A stretch of DNA of 49,173 nucleotides from an uncultured Paracoccus sp. (GTDB lineage Bacteria; Pseudomonadota; Alphaproteobacteria; Rhodobacterales; Rhodobacteraceae): NCBI RefSeq assembly GCF_947496875.1, contig NZ_CANMEH010000018.1, positions 1 to 49,173 of the forward strand, in the 5' to 3' direction. Below, one piece after another: positions 24,262-31,810 of the stretch. The notes under the pieces are model-generated. The model did no database searches. It was not told the DNA's origin and saw only the letters and a list, made by a program, of their open reading frames with translations. The position numbers were made by a program, and so were the translations under genes. The first letter of the stretch is position 1; every line of letters begins with the position of its first letter.

Positions 24262-24996
24262 GTGACGGCGCAGGTTCATATCGAATGGGGACGCCACGGG
24301 GTTGACCAAGCTGCCGAGCGCTGCGCCATCGGCACTCTCGTGATCGTGGATGTCTTGTCGTTCTCGACTGCGGTCGATGTGGCCACGAGCCGTGGAGCAA
24401 TCGTGTTTCCCTTTGAGCTAGGGGATCGTGCGGCTGCACAGGCCTATGCCGAGTCGATGGGAGCCCTGTGCGCCGGGCGGCGCGACGAGGAAGGACCGAG
24501 CCTGGCACCCGGGTCGCTGACAAGCCTGCAGGCCGGCACACGGCTCGTCCTTCCATCGCCCAATGGATCTCGGCTCAGCCTCGCGAGCGCCAAACGTCCT
24601 GTCTTTGCCGGATGTCTGCGCAACGCCAGAGCGGTTGCAGATGCAGCGGCAGGAGCGGCAGACGGCGGCGATATCATAGTCGTCGCCGCCGGTGAGCGCT
24701 GGCCCGATGGCTTGCTACGACCGGCTATTGAGGACTGGCTGGGCGCGGGATGCATTGCCTTGCATCTTGCGCGGGCAGGCTTCGAACTGACCCCAGAAGC
24801 GGAAGCCGCAACTGCGTGCGTAGCGGGCTTGAGTGACGCCGGAATTGTGCGTGTCATCGCTGCCTGCACGTCTGCAGCCGAGTTGGTTGCACGCGGCTAT
24901 GCCGCCGACGTCGCTCTGGCGATCCAGATAGAAAGCAGCATCGGCGCCCCACGTCTTATCGCTGGCGGATACCGGACAATGGAGACGGATCGGTAG
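24262..24996 (+). CDS. ComB-like 2-phosphosulfolactate phosphatase family protein
   Basis: 244 residues from the GTG at 24262, with CGGAGG just upstream. VIVDVLSFSTAVDVATSRGA, LVLPSPNGSRLS and VFAGCLRNARAVADA are the conserved blocks of the ComB family. In methanogens ComB removes phosphate from 2-phosphosulfolactate in coenzyme M synthesis; bacteria carry homologues whose role is mostly unknown or tied to sulfolactate. No other coenzyme M or sulfolactate gene is nearby, so the substrate is open. Confidence 0.83.
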   Translation: MTAQVHIEWGRHGVDQAAERCAIGTLVIVDVLSFSTAVDVATSRGAIVFPFELGDRAAAQAYAESMGALCAGRRDEEGPSLAPGSLTSLQAGTRLVLPSPNGSRLSLASAKRPVFAGCLRNARAVADAAAGAADGGDIIVVAAGERWPDGLLRPAIEDWLGAGCIALHLARAGFELTPEAEAATACVAGLSDAGIVRVIAACTSAAELVARGYAADVALAIQIESSIGAPRLIAGGYRTMETDR

Positions 24997-25122
24997 GCTG
25001 TACTTGTGGGACGGAACTGCTGTGACTGGTGGGGGCAGCCGATCCGCGGCATCGCTGGATGCCCGCGCACATGAAGCAATCGCGAGGCTCGTCGGCAACG
25101 TTTGGGTAAAGGAAGCCCCTGA

Positions 25123-25701
25123 TTAGCTGCCGCGCTGGGTCGCGCCTGCTTCCCATCGATCTCTTGACAGACACCAGTCGACTTCAGTCCACCCGCGTGC
25201 TTTCATCCATTCCGGCCCGGGCCGCTCGGCGATGATGACGGCACCATAGTGTTTGGCGATCTTTGCAATGCGCGTGTTTCCGCTCGACGTATCGCTGAGG
25301 ATCTGGTGGGCGCCGAGATCATCGAAGGCAAATTCCGCAAGCCGTTCGCCTGCTTCGATTGCCAGTCTGTAACGTCCCCAGCAACGCGGAGCGAGTTCTA
25401 GCCCCATGACCGCCGTCGCCGGATCCTCGGGTCTCAGTCGGATGCCGCCACAACCGCAGAGGCTACCATCCTTCTTGTCAAAGATGCCAAGCTGGAAGTT
25501 TATTCGCGGACGTTCTTCTTGCCAGCCTAGAAACAGGGAAAAGAGGTCCGAACCCGGCGTCTTGGCTCCCATCGGTATATCGTAGAGCGCGCGATATCTC
25601 GGGTCCGTCTGGTAGTCCCGAAAATCGGAATAGTCCTCGCCGGTGAAATCGCGCAAGATGAAGCGCGGCGTCTCCAGTTGCATGCTTCTGAACCTTTCCA
25701 C
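25123..25701 (-). CDS. GNAT acetyltransferase, RimJ/RimL type
   Basis: 192 residues. LETPRFILRDFTGEDYSDFR is the classic N-terminus of the RimJ/RimL-like acetyltransferase_3 subfamily. GLELAPRCWGRYRLAIEAGE covers the acetyl-CoA-binding loop, although the usual Q/RxxGxG/A is degenerate here (RCWGRYR). SGNTRIAKIAKHYGAVIIAE is the C-terminal signature. The target could be a protein N-terminus or a small molecule. It lies alone, convergent with the ComB-like gene and about 30 bases from the stop of the TetR gene on the same strand. The start at 25701 gives the standard length; a second ATG at 25683 is possible. Confidence 0.82.
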   Translation of the reverse strand: MERFRSMQLETPRFILRDFTGEDYSDFRDYQTDPRYRALYDIPMGAKTPGSDLFSLFLGWQEERPRINFQLGIFDKKDGSLCGCGGIRLRPEDPATAVMGLELAPRCWGRYRLAIEAGERLAEFAFDDLGAHQILSDTSSGNTRIAKIAKHYGAVIIAERPGPEWMKARGWTEVDWCLSRDRWEAGATQRGS

Positions 25702-25733
25702 ATCGCGGTGATAGGTGGTGATGACCGCGGCAG

Positions 25734-26603
25734 TTATCTACCTCTGTGCCGTGGGGCCAGTTTAACCTGCAACTGACCGCTTGTTTCCGCGCACCCGGCA
25801 TCATTCTCTTTGTCGATATGCTTGAGATATGCGACCAACCCATCAAGGTAGCGGTCAAGTGCAAAGCGGAAGGCGGTATCGGGATCGTCGGGACCCTGAA
25901 CCGCTTCACCCACAGCAGAGCCGACCCGAGTGGCAACAGGGAACGCGTCCGGGCCGGTGATCTGCTGCAGGAGCGGAGCACGCAGGGCCCACCACTGTTG
26001 GTCCGTCTCGCCGGTTCGTGCCACCGCCGTCAGCGCATCGTGCTTGGTCTTGGCCGCGCCTCGCACCAGAGCGAGCAGCCCGCTCAGCGCAGCCTGCATT
26101 TCGATGTCGGACAGACCCGAACCGTCCAGCACGGCAAGCTCGCTGTCGTATTTGGCCAGAACGTTTGGCCCGAGCACGGGACGGTGATCGTCGATCTCCA
26201 GGAGCCAGGGATGGCGCATGTAGAGATCCCAGTTCGCGGTGGCGAGAGCTGCCAGACGCGAACGCAGGCTGTCAACTCGCTCGGTCTTTCGGCAGTCGCC
26301 GAGCGCCTGATCGATCATCAGATCGAGCAGGTCGTCCTTGGCAGGCACGTATCCGTAAAGGCTCATTACGGACACGCGGAGGTGATCGGCCACCCGCCGC
26401 ATGGTCAGCGCCTTCAAGCCGTGTCGATCCGCAAGGTCAATCGCGGCCAGTGCGATTTCGCGTGGAGTGAATCTCCGCTTTGGGCCAGGACCAGGAGATT
26501 TTGCTTCATTCCATAGCCGCGCCAGTCCCTGTTGGGCGCGATCCTGGTCGGATTTGGAGAATCGTCTCGTCATCGTCTTTACACCCGGTTTCCAGACTGC
26601 CAT
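25734..26603 (-). CDS. TetR-family transcriptional regulator
   Basis: 289 residues from the ATG at 26603; the frame stays open to 26642, but that start would place the gene across its own candidate operator. Residues about 45-105 form the TetR helix-turn-helix (RRFTPREIALAAIDLADRHG, LKALTMRRVADHLRVSVMSL, YGYVPAKDDLLDLM). The C-terminal domain has HPWLLEIDDHRPVLGPNVLA and FRFALDRYLDGLVAYL, as in TetR_C_11/TetR-AcrR-like members that bind drugs or other small ligands. The divergent gene at 26634 is the likely target, with autoregulation at the palindrome between them. Confidence 0.87.
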   Translation of the reverse strand: MAVWKPGVKTMTRRFSKSDQDRAQQGLARLWNEAKSPGPGPKRRFTPREIALAAIDLADRHGLKALTMRRVADHLRVSVMSLYGYVPAKDDLLDLMIDQALGDCRKTERVDSLRSRLAALATANWDLYMRHPWLLEIDDHRPVLGPNVLAKYDSELAVLDGSGLSDIEMQAALSGLLALVRGAAKTKHDALTAVARTGETDQQWWALRAPLLQQITGPDAFPVATRVGSAVGEAVQGPDDPDTAFRFALDRYLDGLVAYLKHIDKENDAGCAETSGQLQVKLAPRHRGR

Positions 26604-26610
26604 AACATCA

Positions 26611-26625
26611 CCGTACATAGTACGG
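26611..26625. promoter_or_regulatory. Candidate TetR operator
   Basis: CCGTAC (26611-26616) and GTACGG (26620-26625) form an exact inverted repeat around ATA, 8 bases upstream of the TetR start and 9 bases upstream of the divergent gene at 26634. A 15-bp site in this position is typical of TetR dimers and would block both genes at once. Confidence 0.58.
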
Positions 26626-26633
26626 GAATCATC

Positions 26634-27167
26634 ATGAAACAAGCTTCGATCACGCCGGATTCGTTCCGTGACATCAATGAGATCGCCGCGGCGGTCCAGA
26701 TTCTTGTCGATAGGGGAATGGCAGAACGCCTACCAGACCGTAAGCAGGAGTTTCAGGACCTGTTCGATCAGGTGGGCGATGCGGCTTACGGAAGGCTGAA
26801 CACGGAACTGTTCTGGCCGGTTCGCGCGATGCTCGGAACGGCCGGCCTCAAAGCCACTCCTCGTCTGCCCGGCCGTTTCCAGAGCAGCCGCGAATGGGGC
26901 AACGCCGACGAATCGCACCAGCAGCGTTGGTCATGGTCGGTCGTCTCGAAAGCCGATGGAACAGCCATTGGCGCCATAGCTGTAGGTTCGCACCACGATC
27001 ACGGTCGCTTCCACCTTCCCCGATCCCCGGAGGTCATTGCCGTCGAGGCGACGTCGGAGGCCGCGATCATACGAGAGCTTTCGGCCAGAATGCCGGCGTT
27101 CGGCGAGGCCCAGGACTTCAGGACTTGGTATGCGGACTACCTAGCCGGGCAGGCGGATCGAACGTGA
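26634..27167 (+). CDS. Uncharacterised protein, divergent from TetR
   Basis: 177 residues starting at the ATG at 26634, with no convincing ribosome site before it. The N-terminal half is helical (SFRDINEIAAAVQILVDRGM, RKQEFQDLFDQVGDAAYGRL). The C-terminal half holds RWSWSVVSKADGTAIGAIAV, a His-rich patch GSHHDHGRFHLP, and EATSEAAIIRELSARMPAFG. I do not recognise the family. The His/Asp patch could bind metal or be surface charge. Its placement across a TetR operator suggests inducible expression, perhaps by the ligand that TetR senses. Confidence 0.65.
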   Translation: MKQASITPDSFRDINEIAAAVQILVDRGMAERLPDRKQEFQDLFDQVGDAAYGRLNTELFWPVRAMLGTAGLKATPRLPGRFQSSREWGNADESHQQRWSWSVVSKADGTAIGAIAVGSHHDHGRFHLPRSPEVIAVEATSEAAIIRELSARMPAFGEAQDFRTWYADYLAGQADRT

Positions 27168-27293
27168 GGCGCGGGGGACAATCCACGTGCCTTGGAAAGG
27201 TCCATGCCCCGTCGCGTGCTTCGCGATCAATTCGCATCCGCGGACAGCAGACGAAGCCGGAGCGATCTATTACTGTCCCGTTGAAATTTTCCC

Positions 27294-27316
27294 TTGACCC
27301 TCACGCGGCGTGAGGG
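27294..27316 (+). promoter_or_regulatory. MerR-type promoter/operator dyad
   Basis: TTGACC (27294-27299) is a good -35 element overlapped by an exact dyad: CCCTCACG (27298-27305), CGG, CGTGAGGG (27309-27316). A dyad placed just inside a -35 element is the typical layout for MerR-family regulators, which bind between -35 and -10 and twist the promoter. The matching -10 (about 27317-27324) is poor, as expected for a promoter that needs activation. It precedes the MerR gene, so autoregulation is likely. Confidence 0.62.
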
Positions 27317-27347
27317 ACCACAAGCCTTCGTCACGGAGGTGGGATTC

Positions 27348-28091
27348 GTGGAATACCTGACTGTGAACGAGCTTGCGAAAGCGTCCGGAGTCTCTGTCCG
27401 GACGTTGCACCACTATCACGAGATCGGTCTTTTGCGGCCGACGCTGATTGGCGGGAACGGCTATCGTTACTATGGACAGGATCAGGTGCTTCGTCTGCAG
27501 CAGATCCTGTTCTGGCGCGAGTTCGGAGTGGCTCTGGCTGACATCGGGCGCATTCTAAATCAGCCCGATTTCGACCTCATCGCCGCGCTTACAAATCACC
27601 GCGCGCGATTGGCAGCCGACGCTCAGCGGATTAGCCGGATTCTGCGGACCATCGACCGCACCGTCGCGGTTCTGAAAGGAGAACGAGAAATGAAGATCGA
27701 CGAATTGTATCAGGGCTTTGCCCCCGAAAAGCAGGCCGAGTATCTGGATTGGCTGGACAAACAGCTAAACTTTTGCGCGGGGTCGAAGGCAGACGAGGCG
27801 CATTCGCAAGCGCGGGGTGAGGAACTGATGGCTTCCTTGCGGCCCATCGAAGCCGCATTGACGGACGCGTTTATGCGGGGCATCGCGGTCGGTTCGCCTG
27901 CAATCGCGCCTGTGCTCGAGGAACACCGCGGTTGGGTCGGTCAAAGCTGGGGCCGCGAGTGCGAGCTTACCGCCTATGGCCGCCTTGCGGATGTGTACGA
28001 GCATCCCGATTTCCGAGCGCGGTTCGACACGCTGGCGGTCGGCCTGTCAGACTGGCTGATCTCAGCCATGCGTGCGCATGCGCAGCGTTGA
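27348..28091 (+). CDS. MerR-family regulator with TipAS-like effector domain
   Basis: 247 residues from the GTG at 27348, chosen because GGAGG sits at 27335-27339. Residues about 4-70 are the MerR winged helix (TVNELAKASGVSVRTLHHYH, EIGLLRPTLIGGNGYRYYGQ). Residues 75-125 form the dimerising coiled coil. Residues about 130-247 (IDELYQGFAPEKQAEYLDWL, GRLADVYEHPDFRARFDTLA) match the TipAS domain, which binds thiopeptide-like or other large drugs in TipAL/Mta/SkgA-type regulators. Few genes lie downstream before the terminator, so autoregulation or distant targets are likely. Confidence 0.88.
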   Translation: MEYLTVNELAKASGVSVRTLHHYHEIGLLRPTLIGGNGYRYYGQDQVLRLQQILFWREFGVALADIGRILNQPDFDLIAALTNHRARLAADAQRISRILRTIDRTVAVLKGEREMKIDELYQGFAPEKQAEYLDWLDKQLNFCAGSKADEAHSQARGEELMASLRPIEAALTDAFMRGIAVGSPAIAPVLEEHRGWVGQSWGRECELTAYGRLADVYEHPDFRARFDTLAVGLSDWLISAMRAHAQR

Positions 28092-28096
28092 AGGCA

Positions 28097-28138
28097 GGGG
28101 ACACGGATTTGTTCGTGTCCCCTGTGGGCGTTTTTTTT
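28097..28138 (+). terminator. Rho-independent terminator after the MerR gene
   Basis: GGGGACACG (28097-28105) pairs exactly with CGTGTCCCC (28114-28122), with an 8-base loop. TGTGGGCG separates the stem from a run of eight T (28131-28138). The spacing of T-run to stem is longer than usual, but the 9-bp GC-rich stem and strong T-run support termination. Confidence 0.65.
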
Positions 28139-28228
28139 GCATGACAGTGGCAATCCATGCCGGCTTCCGCTCAGGCGAGATTATGCAGAACATCGAACTG
28201 TGGCATCGTCATCCCAAGCGGGAGGACC

Positions 28229-28321
28229 TTATTCGAACGTCATCCCCGCCAGTTGGTCAATGATGCCGATCTCGATCAAAAAGCGAAAGATATCATCGAG
28301 CTCGACATTTTCCGCCATCAT
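28229..28321 (-). pseudogene. Fragment of a MarR-family regulator gene
   Basis: A 30-codon frame starting at 28321 reads ENVELDDIFRFLIEIGIIDQ then LAGMTFE and stops at 28229. This strongly resembles the first helix of MarR-type regulators, after which the DNA-binding domain should follow. It is missing here, so this is an amino-terminal remnant. It belongs to a 513-base stretch (28092-28604) without an intact gene, which otherwise holds the terminator at 28097-28138 and the fragment at 28337-28474; I see nothing recognisable in 28475-28604. Confidence 0.5.
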
Positions 28322-28336
28322 GCCCTGATCCGCGAT

Positions 28337-28474
28337 TCAAGAGGCCAACGCGGCGCGCTGTTTACGCTTCGTCCGTAGCCAAGGCGGGCGAACATTTGCA
28401 GCGTTTCGTCGGCCCAAGGCGGACATCAGCACGCCGCCACCTGCGATCTTCAATAGCTTCCGTCGGGTTGTCAT
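28337..28474 (-). pseudogene. Fragment encoding a Tat signal peptide
   Basis: A 45-codon frame from the ATG at 28474 begins TTRRKLLKIAGGGVLMSALG, a textbook twin-arginine signal (RRKLLK followed by a hydrophobic Gly/Ala/Leu core). It then becomes basic and loses character (RRNAANVRPPWLRTKRKQRA) before a stop at 28337. The mature enzyme expected after such a signal is absent. I interpret this as the 5' remnant of a gene for an exported cofactor-containing protein, broken by a deletion that also joined it to the MarR fragment. Confidence 0.5.
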
Positions 28475-28604
28475 CGTTCATCACTCTGTTAGTTCAAAGT
28501 CAAACCAATTTCGGGTCGCGACTGCGCCCGCTGCCGGGCGCAATGCGGAATCCGACTGACGGCGTGCAACCGCTTGGCCGAGTCTCATTTCCGAGGCAAC
28601 CGTT

Positions 28605-28919
28605 TCAGGGCGGCCCGGCATGGGCCCAAGCAGCATGCAACGCGGATCGCATGTCGTCGGCGGTCAGCGCGGCCAGGGTGGCGACCGTCCAACCCTGTTT
28701 CCCCCATTTGTTCGGAACGGGAGCGAAGGCCTCCGGACGCACGAGGCATTTCATCTCCTGTTCATCCGGGTTGAGTTTCAGGTTCACGCTCAGGCCATCG
28801 GCGGCGAGCGTGGCGTAGATGCGCCGCACCTTGAACGCGGTTCGGTGGAAATGTCGGGACGCCTTGGTCCCCTCAAGCGCCAGGGCAACCAGCGTGACGT
28901 CGGATGCCGTGACCATCAC
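28605..28919 (-). CDS. MmcQ/YjbR family protein
   Basis: 104 residues. FHRTAFKVRRIYATLAADGL, SVNLKLNPDEQEMKCLV and the C-terminal NKWGKQGWTVATLAALTADD match the MmcQ/YjbR family, a small cyclin-like DNA-binding fold with unknown role. The start overlaps the stop of the VOC gene by four bases (two ATGs, 28919 and 28916, are possible), so both are translated from one message. Confidence 0.85.
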   Translation of the reverse strand: MMVTASDVTLVALALEGTKASRHFHRTAFKVRRIYATLAADGLSVNLKLNPDEQEMKCLVRPEAFAPVPNKWGKQGWTVATLAALTADDMRSALHAAWAHAGPP

Positions 28920-29362
28920 GTCTCCTTTCCGCCGGACGCGGAATAGCGTCTTTGCATCTCCTCGGGCGTGATCTCCTCGATGGAATGTCCGATGATCCAG
29001 TCATAGCCGAAAGGGTCACGAATCGTTCCTGAACGTTCGCCGTGAAAGGCGTCGGCCGGTGCGCGCACAAGGGTTGCGCCCAGGTCGACAGCCTTGGCAA
29101 TCATCGCATCCGCGTCATCGACATGCAGATGGATCGCGAAGGTGCCGCGCGCCGCCGGGTCCGGCGCGTGAATTCCGTATTCGGGAAACTCTTCGGACAA
29201 CATGATGATCGTGTCCCCGAACATCAACTCGGCATGACCGAGCCGACCACCAGGCTCGACCAGCCGGAACTTCTCGGTTGCGCCGAACGCCGCCTTGTAG
29301 AAGGCGATCGCCGCTTCGCCGTCCCGGGCGCGCAAATACGCGAAAACTTCATGGATCTGCAT
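28916..29362 (-). CDS. VOC-superfamily (glyoxalase/PhnB-like) protein
   Basis: 148 residues. HEVFAYLRARDGEAAIAFYK, AELMFGDTIIMLSEEFPEYG and IRDPFGYDWIIGHSIEEITP are typical of PhnB-like glyoxalase/bleomycin-resistance-fold proteins. Members bind metals and act on, or sequester, small molecules; the substrate cannot be predicted. It leads a two-gene unit with the MmcQ-like gene and follows the AraC gene on the same strand after 84 bases. Confidence 0.87.
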   Translation of the reverse strand: MQIHEVFAYLRARDGEAAIAFYKAAFGATEKFRLVEPGGRLGHAELMFGDTIIMLSEEFPEYGIHAPDPAARGTFAIHLHVDDADAMIAKAVDLGATLVRAPADAFHGERSGTIRDPFGYDWIIGHSIEEITPEEMQRRYSASGGKET

Positions 29363-29446
29363 GACCGGACTCCGTATCCATTATAGGTTGGCAATCTATA
29401 AGACCCGCGAGGATGGCGGTATTGAAGAAATCGGACATGCCAAGGG

Positions 29447-30265
29447 TCAGATCCGAACGTGATGCCGATCAGGAGGCGCTGCGTCGATATATTGCATCGG
29501 CGTCACTCCCGTAAATCTGCGAAACTCGCGCGTCATATGGGCCTGGTCGGCGTAGCCTGCCTCTGCGGCAAGGCCGGCCAGATCGGATGCGGAGCTTGCA
29601 ATCATGGTTTCGAGGAAACGACTGAACCGGCGGACGCGGGAGTACGCCTTGGGCGTCAGCCCCACCCACTCGGTGAAAGTGCGGGTGAAATGGCGTTGGC
29701 TGAAACCCGTCTCGAACGCGACCTCTTCGACGCCTGCCGCAACATCGAAGCGTCTCAGGGCATGCGCGACAAGCGGGTGGATTGCGTGGACCCGCGGCAG
29801 TCTGGATGACAGAATATCCTCGAACAGCTTCAGGCGATCAGCGAGGCTTGGCGTCTCGCGAAGCCGATCGATCAAATCCGCCAGACCGGACCTCGGCCAG
29901 AGATCCTCGAGCCGCGTATGCCTGCCTGCCAGTTCGATGGCGGGAATCCGCGACAGCAATTCGACTGCGCCCGGACGCAGCATTGCGCCAACAACGGGCA
30001 CTGGCTTCGAGATGTGCTTGATATAGAAGGAAGCGCGTGATCCACCAATCAGGGCTGTTCCAACGTCTTTCCCAAGGGCATCGTCGAGATCCCTATAAAG
30101 GCGCAAGGGCACATCCTCCAGCCGCAGAACGATATGCGCAGCGCCGGTGGGAAGAACCAGTTCCTTTTGGGCGGAACGCGGCGCGGGGGCCGCATCTTGT
30201 ACGGACGCCCAAATCAGATCGACAAATGGCCTCAGCGACGGTCTTGGTGGACGGCACAGCTTCAT
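29447..30265 (-). CDS. AraC-family transcriptional regulator
   Basis: 272 residues from the ATG at 30265, preceded by a good GGAGGG site; the frame continues upstream without recognisable sequence. The N-terminal domain (KLCRPPRPSLRPFVDLIWAS, KELVLPTGAAHIVLRLED) is of the DUF6597 type. The C-terminal about 100 residues hold two helix-turn-helix motifs (GVEEVAFETGFSQRHFTRTF, LAAEAGYADQAHMTREFRRF) with the family signature FTGVTPMQY. Such regulators often sit beside VOC genes and control them, so the VOC/MmcQ pair downstream is the likely target. Confidence 0.88.
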   Translation of the reverse strand: MKLCRPPRPSLRPFVDLIWASVQDAAPAPRSAQKELVLPTGAAHIVLRLEDVPLRLYRDLDDALGKDVGTALIGGSRASFYIKHISKPVPVVGAMLRPGAVELLSRIPAIELAGRHTRLEDLWPRSGLADLIDRLRETPSLADRLKLFEDILSSRLPRVHAIHPLVAHALRRFDVAAGVEEVAFETGFSQRHFTRTFTEWVGLTPKAYSRVRRFSRFLETMIASSASDLAGLAAEAGYADQAHMTREFRRFTGVTPMQYIDAAPPDRHHVRI

Positions 30266-30425
30266 AGTCGCGTGCCCTCCGAACAATCCGTGCCAGCACC
30301 GCATGCAGTGCCCCGTTGACCCTGCAATGTGCTCTCCCTCCTCCAGAATATCCCGACCGCCGTCCTGTCGGCTGCGCGTGCGGGTCGTTCGGCTACCCCG
30401 GTCATCGTCAGGCTGACGTCGATTG

Positions 30426-31082
30426 TCATGCGGACCTCCCCTCGGCGTTGTCGTACACCGCCTTTTGCGAAGCGAAGGCGCGCGAAAAGGCAGGACGTGC
30501 CTCGGCGCGGGCGACATAGGCAGCAAGCCCGGGCTGTTCGCCCAGCAGGTCAGACCCCTGCAGGCGGCGCAGCACCGTGACCATCATCAGATCGCCAGCG
30601 GTGAACTCCCCCTCAAGCCAGTCGCGCTCTCCCAACCATGCGGCCAGTTCGCGCAGCCGGGTGCGCACGCGATCCTCGAGCATCGGTTTCCGTTCGGCGT
30701 GCCAGGGCTTGCCGCCTTCGACGATCCCCGCGATGTCCAGATCGAAGATCGGCGGCTCGACCGTGTCGATGGCGGCAAAGATCCACGCCAAGGCGCGGCC
30801 GCGCGCAGTGACGTCCACCGGCAGCAGGCCCGAGTGCTGCTCAGCGATGTGCAGCACGATGGCCCCCGATTCGAAAAGCGAGAGTTCCCCATCCTCGTAG
30901 GTCGGGATCTGGCCGAAAGGATTGCGCGCCCGATGCGCCGGTTCCTCGAGAGCGGAAAAGGACACCAGACGAACGTCATACGGCTGCCTGACTTCCTCGA
31001 GCGCCCAGCGGACGCGCATGTCGCGCGCAAGTCCACGGCCCCGGTCGGGCGAGGTCTCGAAGACGCTCAGGATCGGGTTCAT
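30426..31082 (-). CDS. Glutathione S-transferase family protein
   Basis: 218 residues. The thioredoxin-fold N-terminal domain includes VRWALEEVRQPYDVRLVSFS, NPFGQIPTYEDGELSLFESG and AIVLHIAEQ; the helical C-terminal domain has FTAGDLMMVTVLRRLQGSDL. The catalytic Ser/Cys/Tyr is not obvious. It probably conjugates or reduces electrophiles with glutathione. It is related to the GST at 33695 and overlaps the dihydrofolate-reductase-like gene by four bases, as last gene of the minus-strand cluster. Confidence 0.87.
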   Translation of the reverse strand: MNPILSVFETSPDRGRGLARDMRVRWALEEVRQPYDVRLVSFSALEEPAHRARNPFGQIPTYEDGELSLFESGAIVLHIAEQHSGLLPVDVTARGRALAWIFAAIDTVEPPIFDLDIAGIVEGGKPWHAERKPMLEDRVRTRLRELAAWLGERDWLEGEFTAGDLMMVTVLRRLQGSDLLGEQPGLAAYVARAEARPAFSRAFASQKAVYDNAEGRSA

Positions 31083-31645
31083 GACGCGGACCCGTCTGGT
31101 GCGTAGGTCAGAAGGACCGTGCCGCTGTTGAAGGCGCGGTGGTCGGTCAACGTGAAGTCGAGCATGCCGGAGAGGCCGGCGAACAACGACGTTCCCGCGC
31201 CTATGACGACCGGATAGATCATGATCTCCAGCGCGTCGATCAGTCCCTCGGCGGCAAGGCAGGTAACGAGTTCGGCGCTTCCAAGGATGGTCATGTCCGG
31301 CCCGTCGCCAGCCTTCAGCGACCGGAACGCTCCCGCGACGTCACCGCCGATGATGCGCGCCGGTCCCCACAGCGCCTCGCGCAGGCTGTTCGAGACGACG
31401 ATCTTCTCGGCCCGGTTCATGGCCCCAGCAATCGCCGGCAGATGCGCGGCGGCGGCTGGCGTGGGCCAGAAATCCGCCATGTGATCATAGGTGCGCCGCC
31501 CGAAGACGAGCGTGTCGCCCCGCGCCAGCTGCGCCTCCGAGAACGCGATTTCCTCCGGCCCGTGGCGGTTCCAGGAAATATCCTCGTCCGGTCCCTTGAA
31601 GAACCCGTCGATCGACTGGAAGGTGAAACTGGTCAGGCGGCGCAT
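31079..31645 (-). CDS. Dihydrofolate reductase-like (RibD C-terminal domain) protein
   Basis: 188 residues. RRLTSFTFQSIDGFFKGPDE, GDTLVFGRRTYDHMADFWPT and DMTILGSAELVTCLAAEGLI are the conserved NADPH-binding blocks of the RibD_C/DHFR superfamily (YwjB/YyaP-like). These proteins share the fold of drug-target DHFR but their substrates are unknown. It is in the same operon as the GST and follows the 53-codon chimeric frame after 3 bases. A second member lies at 32590. Confidence 0.86.
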   Translation of the reverse strand: MRRLTSFTFQSIDGFFKGPDEDISWNRHGPEEIAFSEAQLARGDTLVFGRRTYDHMADFWPTPAAAAHLPAIAGAMNRAEKIVVSNSLREALWGPARIIGGDVAGAFRSLKAGDGPDMTILGSAELVTCLAAEGLIDALEIMIYPVVIGAGTSLFAGLSGMLDFTLTDHRAFNSGTVLLTYAPDGSAS

Positions 31646-31648
31646 GGA

Positions 31649-31810
31649 TCATTCTCCACTTTGCGCTTTGTCAGGGCTTGCCGCGATCACGCAGAAGCCG
31701 TGGCCGAAGGGATCGCTGCAGAAGGCGGCCGGCCTAAGACGCACTTCGCGCACGAAGCCACGCGGGCCATCGGGCACCCAATCGAAAGTCGTGAGAATCA
31801 GGCCGGTCAT
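31649..31810 (-). CDS. 53-residue chimeric mini-gene (GST start joined to VOC end)
   Basis: The ATG at 31810 overlaps the DUF899 stop by four bases and the frame ends 3 bases before the DHFR-like gene, so it is placed like a real coupled gene. Its first about 26 residues (LILTTFDWVPDGPRGFVREV) resemble the start of the GST at 33695 (ISSFAWVPPFAQGYVKDLRP). The rest (FCSDPFGHGFCVIAASPDKA) resembles the C-terminal DPFGHxFC end of a VOC protein. I infer that a deletion fused the head of one gene to the tail of another. It is too short to fold as either, so it may be decaying. Confidence 0.5.
   Translation of the reverse strand: MTGLILTTFDWVPDGPRGFVREVRLRPAAFCSDPFGHGFCVIAASPDKAQSGE

Noticed and set aside
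25003..25125. Open plus-strand stretch reading like a protein C-terminus (ARAHEAIARLVGNVWVKEAP)
   Set aside because: No start codon with a ribosome site and no recognisable family; overlaps the end of the convergent GNAT gene.
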